Part shown: positions 19,046 to 27,430 of the stretch, piece by piece
Layout of the letters: each line of letters opens with the position of its first letter
Numbering within the stretch: the stretch's first letter is position 1
Assembly (NCBI RefSeq): GCF_011045195.1
Contig: NZ_CP049199.1
Span: 2,294,001 to 2,358,000, forward strand
Direction: 5' to 3'
Origin: Caulobacter soli
GTDB lineage: Bacteria; Pseudomonadota; Alphaproteobacteria; Caulobacterales; Caulobacteraceae
DNA length: 64,000 nt
Translations under genes and position numbers: made by a program
The notes under the pieces: generated by a model
What the model was told of the DNA's origin: nothing
Databases searched by the model: none
Seen by the model: the letters and a program-made list of their open reading frames with translations, nothing else

Positions 19046-20470
19046 TCATGCGCGCGACGCCAGGGCGTCGTCAAGTCGCCCCAGAGACTCGTCGCGACCT
19101 AGCGCCGTCATGATCTTGTTCAGGTCGGGCGCTTGCGAGCCGCCGGTGAGGATTCCGCGCAACGACGGACCGAACTTGCCAAAGCCCACGCCTTCGGATT
19201 CCGCGAAGGATTTCAACAACGTCTCCAGTTCCGACAGCCCCCAGACCGGGGCCGCGCCCAGCGATGCGCGCAGGCGGGTCAGCCGTTCCACGGTCTCGTC
19301 GTTCAGTTGCTTGACGGTCTTTTCTTCTAGCGCCAGCGGACGCGCCTTCAGGGCGAAGGCGCAGTGCTCGGCCAACTCCAGGATGGTCTTGGCGCCTTCC
19401 TTGACCTGCGGCACCACGGCCAGCAGGCGCGCGGCGGTGTCGGCCGGCAGTTCGGCCTTTTGAGCCTGCAGAGCCTTGAGGGTCAGGTCGGCCAGGCGGC
19501 CGTCCTCGGCCTGGCGCAGATGCTGGCCGTTGATGAAGTTGAGCTTGGCCCAGTCCAGGCGGGCAGGGGCCTTGACCACGTCCTTGACGTCGAACCAGCT
19601 GATCGCCTGCTCGTCGTTGAAGACCTCGTCGTCGCCATGGCCCCAGCCCAGGCGGGCCAGGTAGTTGCGCATGCCTTCGGGGATGTAGCCCATGTCGGCG
19701 AACTCGCCGACGGCCTGGGCGCCGTGGCGCTTGGACAGCTTGGCGCCGTCCGGGCCGTGGATCAGCGGGATGTGGCCGAAGGCCGGCAGGGGCCAGCCAT
19801 TGGCCTGATAGATCAGGGTCTGGCGGGCGGCGTTGTTCAGGTGGTCGTCGCCCCGGATCACGTGGGTGACGCCCATGTCGTGGTCGTCGACCACCACGGC
19901 CAGATTGTAGGTCGGAGCGCCGTCCGCGCGCAGCAGGACCAGGTCGTCCAGGTCGGCGTTGTTGAAGGTCACAGGACCCTTGACCAGGTCGTCGACCAGG
20001 GTCGTGCCCTCGGTCGGGCCCTTGAAGCGGATGACGTGCGGGGCGCTGGGATCGTTGGGCGGCGGGGCGTCGCGCCAGGGCGAGCGCAGGGCGGGGCCAC
20101 CGGCCCGGGCCAGTTCGCGCGCGGCGGCCAGTTCCTCGACGGTCATCCAGCAGCGATAGGCGCGACCGGCGGCCAGCATCTCCTCGACGACGGCCCGGTG
20201 GCGGTCGGCGCGGCTGTACTGGAAGACGACCTCGTCGTCGGACTTCAGGCCCAGCCAGTCCAGGCCTTCGAAGATCGCGGCGACGGCGGCTTCGGTCGAA
20301 CGCTCGCGATCGGTGTCCTCGACGCGAACAAGGAACTTCCCACCCGTATGGCGTGCATATAACCAGTTGAACAGCGCCGTGCGTGCGCCGCCGATGTGCA
20401 GGAAGCCGGTCGGCGACGGGGCGAAGCGGGTGACGACTTGAGCGGTCGTCGGGGCGGGGGAATTGGTCAT
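19046..20470 (-). CDS. gltX: Glutamyl-tRNA synthetase
   Basis: Class I synthetase that charges tRNA-Glu. From ATG 20470 the product is 474 residues, with the HIGH-type RFAPSPTGFLHIGGART, KFLVRVEDTDRERS, the KMSKS-type motif KLSKRHGAQAV and a C-terminal anticodon-binding domain. The frame is open 53 codons further upstream, but that would overlap comEC and has no homology. comEC starts divergently only 34 bases away, so the promoters must be very compact or lie within the neighbouring coding region. Confidence 0.96.
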   Translation of the reverse strand: MTNSPAPTTAQVVTRFAPSPTGFLHIGGARTALFNWLYARHTGGKFLVRVEDTDRERSTEAAVAAIFEGLDWLGLKSDDEVVFQYSRADRHRAVVEEMLAAGRAYRCWMTVEELAAARELARAGGPALRSPWRDAPPPNDPSAPHVIRFKGPTEGTTLVDDLVKGPVTFNNADLDDLVLLRADGAPTYNLAVVVDDHDMGVTHVIRGDDHLNNAARQTLIYQANGWPLPAFGHIPLIHGPDGAKLSKRHGAQAVGEFADMGYIPEGMRNYLARLGWGHGDDEVFNDEQAISWFDVKDVVKAPARLDWAKLNFINGQHLRQAEDGRLADLTLKALQAQKAELPADTAARLLAVVPQVKEGAKTILELAEHCAFALKARPLALEEKTVKQLNDETVERLTRLRASLGAAPVWGLSELETLLKSFAESEGVGFGKFGPSLRGILTGGSQAPDLNKIMTALGRDESLGRLDDALASRA

Positions 20471-20504
20471 CGGAACCGAGGCTGACGTACTGGAGGCCAC
20501 CGAC

Positions 20505-22676
20505 GTGGCGAGGACCGCGACGCCGGACAAGGTCGGCGGCGGCTGGGCGGCGCGTCTTAGCACGCGGATTCGCGCGCGTCCTAGTCCGGCGCAGGTCGCG
20601 GCCACGCTGATCGGCGAGATCGACGCCAATCGCGAGCGCTGGATGCTGTGGTCGCCGGTGGCGTTCGGCCTGGGCGCGGCCGGTTATCTGGAACTGAGGA
20701 CCGAGCCGTCCTGGGCCTTGTTGGTCGGGGCGACGGTGGGGCTGGCCGCTCTGGCCTGGAGGATTGGACGTCGCTCGACGCGAGGCCTGTCGGTGTTTCT
20801 GGTCCTGGCGACCTTCCTGGCGGCGGGGGCGCTGGCGGGCAAGGTGCGCTCCCACGCCGTCGCCGCGCCGATCCTGGCCGGCGAGCGGGCGGTGATGACG
20901 ATCGACGGCTTCGTGGTCGACGTGGTCAGTCCGGGCGCGGGTGGGCCGCGCCTGCTGATCGCGCCGGTGGAGATCAGCCGCCTGGCGCCCGCGGACACGC
21001 CCAAGCGGGTGCGGGTGACCGTCGAGCCGGAGGACATCCCCGCGCCGGGCCAGGCGATCCGCCTGCGGGCCATGTTGGGACCGCCGCCGCCGCCCGCCGC
21101 GCCCGGGGCCTACGACTTCGCCCGCGACGCCTGGTTCCATGGCGTGGGCGGGGTGGGATTCGCCATCGGCCAGTCGCGGCCGGCGGACCTGGACCCGCCG
21201 CCCTGGCGGTTGCGGGCGGTCATGGCGGTCAACGCCTTCCGCTGGCGGCTGGCCAGCCGGATCATCCAGGACATGGGGGTGGAGAACGGCGGGATCGCCG
21301 CGGCCATGGTCACCGGGCATGAGGCCTGGGTCACCCAAGCCCAGACCGACGCCATGCGGGCTTCGGGGCTGGCGCACATCGTGTCGATCTCGGGCCTGCA
21401 CATGGCCATTGTCGGTGGCTTCCTGTTCGGCCTGGTGCGACTGGTGATCGCCGCCTGGCCGTGGGTCGCGTTGCGTGTTCCAGGCAAGAAGATCGCGGCC
21501 CTGGCCGGGCTGGCGGCGATCGGGACCTATCTGGTGATCTCCGGCGCGCCGCCGCCGGCCCTGCGGGCGGCGATCACCGCCACCGTGGCCTTCGCCGCCA
21601 TCCTGTTCGACCGCCAGGCCATCACCCTGCACGGCTTGGCGATCGCGGCGCTGATCATCCTGCTGGTCCAACCGGAGTCGGCGGGCGCGCCAGGCTTCCA
21701 GATGTCGTTCGCCGCCACCGCCGCCCTGGTCGCCTTGGCCGAGGCCTGGCCGCGTCCGGTGCGCGAGATCTCCGTGCCCTGGCCGATCTGGGCCTTTCAG
21801 GCCGCCAGCGGCTGGCTGGCGGTCAGCATCGGGGCCAGTTTCGTGGCGGGGATGGCCACGGGGCCGTTCGCCATGCAGCACTTCAACCGCGTGGCCGTCT
21901 GGGGCTTGCCGGCCAATCTGGCGGTCGCGCCGCTGTCGTCGTTCGTGATCATGCCGTTCCTGGCGATCGGCGCGGCCCTGGAGCCGTTCCACCTGGGCGG
22001 ACCGTTCCTGACCGTGGCCGGCTGGGGCATCGGGGCGATGATGTGGGTCGCCGACGGTTTCGCCAGCGTGAGCGGCGCGCAGCGGGTGGTGGCCAGCGGC
22101 CCGCCGTTCACCCTGGCCCTGGCCTTTGTCGGCCTGATGCTGCTGTGCCTGTGGCGCGGCCGCCTGCGCTGGCTCGGCGTGCCCCTGGCCCTCGCGGTGG
22201 CCCTGTGGCCGCGCGCCACGCCGCCCGACGTCTGGATCGCCCCCGACGGCGGCACGGCGGCCGTGCGCCAGGGCGGCGAGGCGGTGTTGCTGCGCCCTGA
22301 CGCCCGCCGGTTCGGGGCCGAGCTATGGGGCCGCCGGCGAGGCCTTGTCGTGCCCGAGAGCGCGGCGCCCAGTCCGCTCTACGCCTGCGACCGCCGCTCC
22401 TGCGCCCCGACCGCCCAGGCGCCGGTCGCCCTGGCCCTGTCGTGGAGCAAGACCGCGCCGGACGCCGAGGGGCTGGCGGCGATGTGCGCGGGGGCCGAGA
22501 TCGTGGTGCTGCGCGGCGCCGCTTTGGCCATGCCCGCGGCCTGTCGTGACAGGATCGTGCTGGACGCCGATGACTTCGCGACCGGCGGGTCGGCCGAGCT
22601 GTATCGGCGAAACGGCGACTGGTGGATCGTCTGGGCCCAGCCCCTGCGCGGCGTGCGGCCCTGGACCGGCGCCTAG
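20505..22676 (+). CDS. comEC: ComEC/Rec2-family DNA uptake channel protein
   Basis: Inner-membrane channel for single-stranded DNA entry in natural transformation. The 723-residue protein has an N-terminal soluble DUF4131-type domain (about 60-230). The competence core follows (about 270-540), with GIAAAMVTGHEAWV and the signature MRASGLAHIVSISGLHMAI plus many membrane helices. The C-terminal 150 residues resemble a remnant without a metallo-beta-lactamase HxHxDH motif. GTG 20505 was chosen because TGGAGG lies 8 bases upstream; a TTG at 20463 would overlap the gltX start. comEC beside lexA and gltX is a common alphaproteobacterial order. Confidence 0.88.
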   Translation: MARTATPDKVGGGWAARLSTRIRARPSPAQVAATLIGEIDANRERWMLWSPVAFGLGAAGYLELRTEPSWALLVGATVGLAALAWRIGRRSTRGLSVFLVLATFLAAGALAGKVRSHAVAAPILAGERAVMTIDGFVVDVVSPGAGGPRLLIAPVEISRLAPADTPKRVRVTVEPEDIPAPGQAIRLRAMLGPPPPPAAPGAYDFARDAWFHGVGGVGFAIGQSRPADLDPPPWRLRAVMAVNAFRWRLASRIIQDMGVENGGIAAAMVTGHEAWVTQAQTDAMRASGLAHIVSISGLHMAIVGGFLFGLVRLVIAAWPWVALRVPGKKIAALAGLAAIGTYLVISGAPPPALRAAITATVAFAAILFDRQAITLHGLAIAALIILLVQPESAGAPGFQMSFAATAALVALAEAWPRPVREISVPWPIWAFQAASGWLAVSIGASFVAGMATGPFAMQHFNRVAVWGLPANLAVAPLSSFVIMPFLAIGAALEPFHLGGPFLTVAGWGIGAMMWVADGFASVSGAQRVVASGPPFTLALAFVGLMLLCLWRGRLRWLGVPLALAVALWPRATPPDVWIAPDGGTAAVRQGGEAVLLRPDARRFGAELWGRRRGLVVPESAAPSPLYACDRRSCAPTAQAPVALALSWSKTAPDAEGLAAMCAGAEIVVLRGAALAMPAACRDRIVLDADDFATGGSAELYRRNGDWWIVWAQPLRGVRPWTGA

Positions 22677-22721
22677 GTCGCGATCCAGGCGTTAGGCCGA
22701 AAGGCCGGAACGGAGACGGGC

Positions 22722-23126
22722 ATGGAACGGCAAGGCGGGTGCGCCTGCGGGGCGGTGCGATACGTGGCGCAGGGCGGACCGCTGCGCGTGGGGCTGTGTC
22801 ACTGCCTGACCTGCCGCAAGCGCCATGGCGCGCCCTGCAACGCCTTCGCGGCCTATCGGCGGGACAAGGTGCGGGTGAGGGGGGCGACCAGCGTCTGGCG
22901 CGAGCAGCACGGCCTCTATCATGGCTGCGCGACCTGCGGCGCGCCGCTGTTCTGGACGGCGCTGGACGAAAGCGACGATGAGATCGAGATCCACCTGGGC
23001 GGACTGGACGACACGGGCCAGTTCACGCCGCAATACGAGATCTGGGTCAAGCGGCGCGAGCCCTGGTTGCCGCCGCTGAACGTGCCACAATATGTCGAAA
23101 ACCGGCCGGCGGGGATGGCGTCGTAG
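22722..23126 (+). CDS. GFA/CENP-V-fold zinc protein
   Basis: A 134-residue member of the glutathione-dependent formaldehyde-activating (GFA) family. Zinc ligands appear as GGCACGAVRY (CxC), CHCLTCRKRHGAP (CxxC) and GCATCGAPLFW (CxxC). The family is large, and most members have no known substrate. The reaction with S-hydroxymethylglutathione is established for only a few, so function is left open. It converges on lexA across an inverted repeat. A second GFA protein lies in the pdh cluster at 50105. Confidence 0.85.
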   Translation: MERQGGCACGAVRYVAQGGPLRVGLCHCLTCRKRHGAPCNAFAAYRRDKVRVRGATSVWREQHGLYHGCATCGAPLFWTALDESDDEIEIHLGGLDDTGQFTPQYEIWVKRREPWLPPLNVPQYVENRPAGMAS

Positions 23127-23136
23127 ACTCAAAGCG

Positions 23137-23264
23137 CCGCTCATCCCGGCGAGCGCCGGGACGCAGATGGAGTGGCCGAGCCCCTCAAACAGAAGGGCGC
23201 TGAGTCCGTCCAATCAGACTCAGCGCCCTATGATCTCGGTCCCGGCGCTCGCCGGGATGAGCGG
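23137..23264. repeat. Inverted repeat pair flanking an internal stem-loop
   Basis: Two perfect 26-nt inverted arms (23137-23162 and 23239-23264) contain the core CATCCCGGCGAGCGCCGGGA. This is a repeat type common in GC-rich proteobacterial intergenic DNA. Between them a 13-bp stem-loop (23194-23206 with 23217-23229) is followed by no T-run. The element lies between the convergent GFA gene and lexA and may act as a bidirectional transcript end. Confidence 0.85.
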
Positions 23265-23274
23265 ATCAAAAAAT

Positions 23275-23979
23275 CTAGTGATACCGCCGGATCAGCCCCA
23301 CCAGCTTGCCCTGCACCTCGACCTGGTCGGGACCGAAGATGCGGGTTTCGTACTTGGGGTTGGCGGCTTCCAGGGCGATCGAACCGCCCTTCTTGCGCAG
23401 GCGCTTGAGGGTGGCTTCCTCGCCGACCAGGGCCACGACGATCTCGCCGCTGTTGGCGGTGTCGCCCTTCTTGATGATCACATAGTCGCCATCGAGGATG
23501 CCGGCCTCGATCATCGAGTCGCCCTGCACCTCGAGCACGTAATGCTCGCCGGCGCCCAGCATGGTCTCGGGCACCGGCAGGCGCTCGCGTTCGTGCTGGA
23601 TGGCGTCGATCGGCGTGCCGGCGGCGATGCGGCCCAGGATCGGCAGCTCGCGGGTGTTGTCGGCGGCCATCTGCGGCGCGGGGATCGCCGGCGCCGTGCC
23701 GCCGCCTTCGACCACCTGGGGCTTGAACGTCCCGCGCCCCTTGGGCGGCGAGGCCGTCGTGGCCTGCTGGGGCAGCTTGACCACCTCCAGCGCCCGCGCC
23801 CGGTGGGCCAGGCGGCGGATGAAGCCCCGTTCTTCCAGGGCGGTGATCAGCCGGTGGATGCCGGACTTGGACGCCAGGTCCAGCGCCTCCTTCATCTCGT
23901 CGAAGGACGGGGAGACGCCGGTCTCCTTGATCCGCTCGTGGATGAACATCAGCAGCTCGTGCTGCTTGCGCGTAAGCAT
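23275..23979 (-). CDS. lexA: LexA SOS repressor
   Basis: Represses DNA-damage genes and self-cleaves when stimulated by RecA-ssDNA. From ATG 23979 the protein is 234 residues. Residues 1-65 form the winged-helix domain ([31 protein letters not shown]-type segment). The cleavage bond is Ala120-Gly121 in GRIAAGTP, the nucleophile is Ser 155 in [10 protein letters not shown], and the general base is Lys 192. The ~35-residue Pro/Gly linker is long, as in other alphaproteobacteria. Two GTTC-N7-GTTC SOS boxes lie upstream, indicating autorepression. Twelve extra upstream codons lack homology. Confidence 0.97.
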   Translation of the reverse strand: MLTRKQHELLMFIHERIKETGVSPSFDEMKEALDLASKSGIHRLITALEERGFIRRLAHRARALEVVKLPQQATTASPPKGRGTFKPQVVEGGGTAPAIPAPQMAADNTRELPILGRIAAGTPIDAIQHERERLPVPETMLGAGEHYVLEVQGDSMIEAGILDGDYVIIKKGDTANSGEIVVALVGEEATLKRLRKKGGSIALEAANPKYETRIFGPDQVEVQGKLVGLIRRYH

Positions 23980-24027
23980 GTCCGGCCTCGCCAGTCGTCG
24001 CGGAACAAACCGCAAACCTCTGCAGAT

Positions 24028-24042
24028 GTTCTCTAGGTGTTC
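24028..24042 (-). promoter_or_regulatory. SOS box 1 (LexA operator, GTTC-N7-GTTC)
   Basis: GTTCTCTAGGTGTTC matches the alphaproteobacterial LexA consensus GTTC-N7-GTTC exactly. It starts 49 bases upstream of the lexA start codon. On the opposite side the AraC gene ends rather than starts, so lexA is the only plausible target. Confidence 0.9.
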
Positions 24043-24065
24043 TTCGTTGATGTCAAGTTAACGGT

Positions 24066-24080
24066 GTTCGCTGGGCGTTC
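24066..24080 (-). promoter_or_regulatory. SOS box 2 (LexA operator, GTTC-N7-GTTC)
   Basis: GTTCGCTGGGCGTTC is a second exact GTTC-N7-GTTC match. It is spaced 38 bases start to start from box 1 and is in the same orientation. Two LexA dimers on nearly the same DNA face would give tight autoregulation of lexA. Confidence 0.85.
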
Positions 24081-24203
24081 CGCTTATTTTCCCAGGAAAT
24101 ACAACGTCGGACCCGGACTGATGGCGAGGTCGGAGCGGCGCGCGGAAAGGCTTGAAGGGAATCGGCGACGACGATGCGGTCCCGATCAGCCGTCCAAGTC
24201 GCC

Positions 24204-25016
24204 TCAGGCCTTGCCCGGATGCCGTTCGGCCATGTAACGGCCCGGCGCGGCGCCGAGCGCCTTTCGGAACATGGTCACGAAGCTGGGCGTGCTTTCGTAG
24301 CCCAGGTCGGCGGCGACCGTCTGGATCGAGGCGCCGCCCGCCAGCCACTTCACGGCCAGCACGATGCCCAGTTGCTGGCGCCAGCGGCCGAAGCTCATGC
24401 CAGTTTCGCGGCTGATCAGCCGCATGAGGGTCCGCTCGCTCATGCCGGCGCGCTTGGCCCAGCTGTCCAGGGTGCCGCGCGCCGCCGGCGAGGCCATCAT
24501 CGCCTCGACGATGCCGCGCAGGCGACGGTCGGTCGGCATCGGCAGGTGAAGGTCCTCGACCTGGGCCGCCGCCAGCTCGTCGAGCAGCACCGACACCAGG
24601 CGCGAATTGGCCCCGCCTTCCTCGTAGAGATAGGGCAGGTGCGCGGCGCGGGTCAGGAGCTCGCGCAGCAGCGGCGTCACCGACACCGCGCGACAGGCCG
24701 AGGGCAGGCCCGCCCCGACGTCCGGATCGATGAAGGCGTTATAGCCTTCGAGCGCGCCGCTGGCCTTGACGGCGTGCAGCGCGCCGCCCGGGATCCAGAT
24801 GGCGCTGCGTGGCGGCACGATCCAGAGGCCGCCCTCGACCTCGCAACTGAGCGCGCCGCGCTGCACCAGGATGATCTGTCCCTTCCGGTGGCGGTGATGG
24901 TCCAGCTCGATCCCGCCCACGTCGTCCATCGTCGCGCCGAAGGCTACGATGGGGCGAGGCACGTCGTCCGGCTCGACCCAGTCGGCGTCCGCATCGGCGA
25001 CGTTCAGGATCGGCAT
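24204..25016 (-). CDS. AraC-family transcriptional regulator
   Basis: A 270-residue activator type with an N-terminal cupin (about residues 20-160: HHRHRKGQIILVQRGALSCE and PPRSAIWIPGGALHAV). The C-terminal double HTH runs from about 175 to 265, with LDSWAKRAGMSERTLMRLI and QTVAADLGYESTPSFVTMFRKALG. ATG 25016 is preferred because the cupin begins soon after; the frame is open further up but overlaps the divergent gene. It is transcribed away from the methyltransferase and flavoprotein genes and probably controls them. Confidence 0.9.
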   Translation of the reverse strand: MPILNVADADADWVEPDDVPRPIVAFGATMDDVGGIELDHHRHRKGQIILVQRGALSCEVEGGLWIVPPRSAIWIPGGALHAVKASGALEGYNAFIDPDVGAGLPSACRAVSVTPLLRELLTRAAHLPYLYEEGGANSRLVSVLLDELAAAQVEDLHLPMPTDRRLRGIVEAMMASPAARGTLDSWAKRAGMSERTLMRLISRETGMSFGRWRQQLGIVLAVKWLAGGASIQTVAADLGYESTPSFVTMFRKALGAAPGRYMAERHPGKA

Positions 25017-25046
25017 GGCGCGCGTCCGGACTGGAGCGTGTTGATG

Positions 25047-25128
25047 GCGAGATTGAATAACATTCTGTCCAGCCTTTGGAATGACGCCAATCTCGCTCCC
25101 GGCTATCCGATCGACTTGAAGAAGTCGA
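25047..25128. promoter_or_regulatory. Candidate operator region between AraC gene and methyltransferase
   Basis: The 149-base divergent gap contains a nested dyad: GCGAGATT (25047-25054) with AATCTCGC (25089-25096), and CATTC (25061-25065) with GAATG (25079-25083). A 7-bp hairpin TCGACTTGAAGAAGTCGA (25111-25128, one base from perfect symmetry) lies closer to the methyltransferase. These are the only obvious symmetric sequences in the gap. Binding by the AraC protein is inference. Confidence 0.4.
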
Positions 25129-25165
25129 GGCCGCCCTGGCGTCGCGCATCGGGAAGGATTGCACC

Positions 25166-25861
25166 GTGACCACATTGGCCAGCGACCGGGTCGCTCAACT
25201 GTTGACCAGGCTGCACCAGGACGCCGAGGCCTCCGACCGCGAACACGTGGAAGCGATGATGTCGGCCATCGAGGCCCCGGGCGCGTCGATGGACGAACTG
25301 ATCGCCTGTCTTCTGGCCGAGGAACGCTCGGACTATCGGGGCGTCTATCGCCGCTATGCTGGCAACTACCTGGCCGTCACTCCGACCTACGGACGGTTCC
25401 TCTACGCCATGGCCCGGGCCTGCAAGGCGACCCGTATCGTGGAGTTCGGTACGTCGATGGGGATCTCGACGATCTATCTGGCGGCCGCCCTGCGCGACAA
25501 CGGCGGCGGGTGTTTGATCGGATCGGAGTTCGAACCCGCCAAGGTGGCGCGAGCCCGCGCCAACCTCGACGCCGCGGGCCTGGGCGACCTGGTCGAGATC
25601 CGCGAGGGTGACGCGCGCGAGACACTGCGGGACGTCGGCGGCGAGGTCGACCTGCTGCTGGTCGATGGCGCGTTCTCGCTCTACCTGCCGGTGCTCAAGC
25701 TGGTCGAGCCCTATCTGAGGCCAGGCGCGGCGGTTCTGGGCGAGAACGCCTTCGACCCGGATTACCTGGGCTATGTCCGCGATCCCGCCAACGGCTACGT
25801 CTCTCAGACGTTGCCCCTGGACGAGGGGCGCGGCAACGAATTCGCCGTGCGGGTCGCGTGA
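25166..25861 (+). CDS. SAM-dependent O-methyltransferase (class I)
   Basis: A 231-residue Rossmann methyltransferase. RIVEFGTSMGISTIYLA is the SAM-binding motif I, IGSEFEPAKVARARANL is motif II, and VDLLLVDGAFSLYLPVL carries the Asp of the catechol-O-methyltransferase-like group. The start is GTG 25166. The stop overlaps the next gene as GTGATG, so the pair is one operon. The substrate is unknown; relatives methylate catechols or small phenolics. Pairing with a flavoprotein of siderophore-interacting type is consistent with a catechol or iron role but does not prove it. Confidence 0.82.
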   Translation: MTTLASDRVAQLLTRLHQDAEASDREHVEAMMSAIEAPGASMDELIACLLAEERSDYRGVYRRYAGNYLAVTPTYGRFLYAMARACKATRIVEFGTSMGISTIYLAAALRDNGGGCLIGSEFEPAKVARARANLDAAGLGDLVEIREGDARETLRDVGGEVDLLLVDGAFSLYLPVLKLVEPYLRPGAAVLGENAFDPDYLGYVRDPANGYVSQTLPLDEGRGNEFAVRVA

Positions 25862-26607
25862 TGGCGAAGATGACCTTGTCCCTGCGCCCGCCGCCCAAAG
25901 CTCCCGGGCGGCTGAGCCGGGCGCTGACACGCCTGCTGATGAAGCGCGCGACCGTCGCCGCCGTTGAGTCGCTGGCCGATCGCTTCCGGCTGATCACGCT
26001 GGAAGGTCCGGCGTTGGCGGGCGCGACCTGGACTCCGGGACAGAAGATCCAGATCGCCATGGGGTCGGCGTTCGTGGCGCGCACCTACACGCCCTTGGAC
26101 TGGGACCTGGCGGCGGGGCGCATCCGCATTCTCGGCTACGCCCATGGCGTCGGACCGGGAAGCGCCTGGCTCGAGACGCTGCGGCCCGGCGTCGAATGCG
26201 ACATCTTCGGACCTCGCGCTTCGCTGGAAGTGCGGGACATGACCGGCCCTCTGGCCGTGTTCGGCGACGAGACCTCGATGGGCCTGGCTCACGCCTTGGC
26301 CGGGCAGGATCGCGGCCGGACCGTCGCTTGCGCCTTTGAGGTCGGCGATCCGGACGGCGCCAGGCGGGTGGCGACGCGGCTTGGGCTTGCGAACGCGACG
26401 CTGTTTGCGCGATCTGGCGACGACGGGCATATGGAGGCGATGGCGGCCGGGCTCGCGTCGCTGGCCGCCACCGGCGCGTCCTTCGTCCTGACGGGCAGGG
26501 CGGGCGCGATCCAGAGGCTCCGGCTGGGTCTGAAGACGCTGGCGGTTCCGCCGGCCCGCATAGCGGTCAAGGCCTACTGGGCGCCGGGCAAGGTCGGGAT
26601 GGACTGA
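25861..26607 (+). CDS. Siderophore-interacting-protein family flavin reductase
   Basis: A 248-residue protein with an N-terminal FAD-binding barrel containing the signature RTYTPLDWD at about residue 80 and a HGVGPGSAWLE segment. The C-terminal NAD(P)H-type domain (from about 125) contains GDETSMGLAHAL. The family reduces ferric siderophores to release iron in the cytoplasm. The call fits by pattern, but the C-terminal half is poorly conserved, so a general ferredoxin-reductase-like role remains possible. ATG 25861 overlaps the methyltransferase stop by one base; GTG 25858 is an alternative. Confidence 0.75.
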   Translation: MAKMTLSLRPPPKAPGRLSRALTRLLMKRATVAAVESLADRFRLITLEGPALAGATWTPGQKIQIAMGSAFVARTYTPLDWDLAAGRIRILGYAHGVGPGSAWLETLRPGVECDIFGPRASLEVRDMTGPLAVFGDETSMGLAHALAGQDRGRTVACAFEVGDPDGARRVATRLGLANATLFARSGDDGHMEAMAAGLASLAATGASFVLTGRAGAIQRLRLGLKTLAVPPARIAVKAYWAPGKVGMD

Positions 26608-26641
26608 CGGCCGGTCGCGGGGCGAGGACCGCGCACGGCCT

Positions 26642-27430
26642 CTAACCCAGCAGCGCCTTCGTCGCCGCCGTCACGTCGGCCTGGCGCATCAGGCTTTCGC
26701 CGACCAGCATGGCCTTGGCGCCGGCCGCCTCCATGCGCACGGCGTCGGCGGTGACGAACAGGCCGCTCTCGGTGACCAGCAGGGCGTCCTTCGGGGCCTG
26801 GGCGGCCAGGCGTTCGGTGACGGCCAGGTCGACGACGAAGCTCTTCAGGTCGCGGTTGTTGATCCCCACGAAGGTCGAGCCCAGCTTGCCGGCCCGGTCC
26901 ATCTCGGCTTCGTCATGCACCTCGACCAGGGCGTCCATGCCCAGGCGCGCGGCTTCGCTCATGAGGTCGGCGGCCAGGGCGTCGTCGATCATGGCCAGGA
27001 TGACCAGGATGGCGTCGGCGCCCAGGGCGCGGCTCTCGGCCACCTGCCAGGGATCGACCAGGAAGTCCTTGCGGATGCAGGGCAGGGCGACCGCCGCGCG
27101 GGCGTCGATCAGGTAGCCGTCGGCGCCCTGGAAGCTGGGGCCGTCGGTGAGCACGGACAGGCACGAGGCGCCGCCGGCCGCGTAGTTGCGGGCCAGGGCG
27201 GGCGGGTCGAAATCGGCGCGGATCAGGCCCTTGGACGGCGAGGCCTTCTTGATCTCGGCGATCAGGGCCAGCTTGCCGGGCGCATGGTCGTTTTCCAGGG
27301 CGGCCTTGAAGCCGCGCGGGCTGCTGGCGGCCTTGGCGGCGTTGTCGACCTGGGCGAATGAGCGGCGACGCTTCCGATCGGCCACGTCCTCGCGCTTGTA
27401 GGCGGCGATCTTGGCGAGGATGTCGGTCAT
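26642..27430 (-). CDS. trpC: Indole-3-glycerol phosphate synthase
   Basis: TIM-barrel enzyme that closes the indole ring in tryptophan synthesis. The 262-residue product has [14 protein letters not shown] (catalytic Lys), [24 protein letters not shown] and VTESGLF. ATG 27430 overlaps the trpD stop as ATGA; the frame continues upstream inside trpD without homology. It is last in the trpG-trpD-trpC operon. PRAI (trpF) and trpBA are not in this window. Confidence 0.97.
   Translation of the reverse strand: MTDILAKIAAYKREDVADRKRRRSFAQVDNAAKAASSPRGFKAALENDHAPGKLALIAEIKKASPSKGLIRADFDPPALARNYAAGGASCLSVLTDGPSFQGADGYLIDARAAVALPCIRKDFLVDPWQVAESRALGADAILVILAMIDDALAADLMSEAARLGMDALVEVHDEAEMDRAGKLGSTFVGINNRDLKSFVVDLAVTERLAAQAPKDALLVTESGLFVTADAVRMEAAGAKAMLVGESLMRQADVTAATKALLG

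Noticed and set aside
20505..22676. Comparable long antisense frame under comEC (19071-21992)
   Set aside because: Low-complexity Arg/Gly/Asp composition without motifs; shadow of comEC and gltX.
23194..23229. Calling the 13-bp stem-loop between GFA gene and lexA a rho-independent terminator
   Set aside because: No T-run follows it on either strand, so it is described only as part of the repeat.
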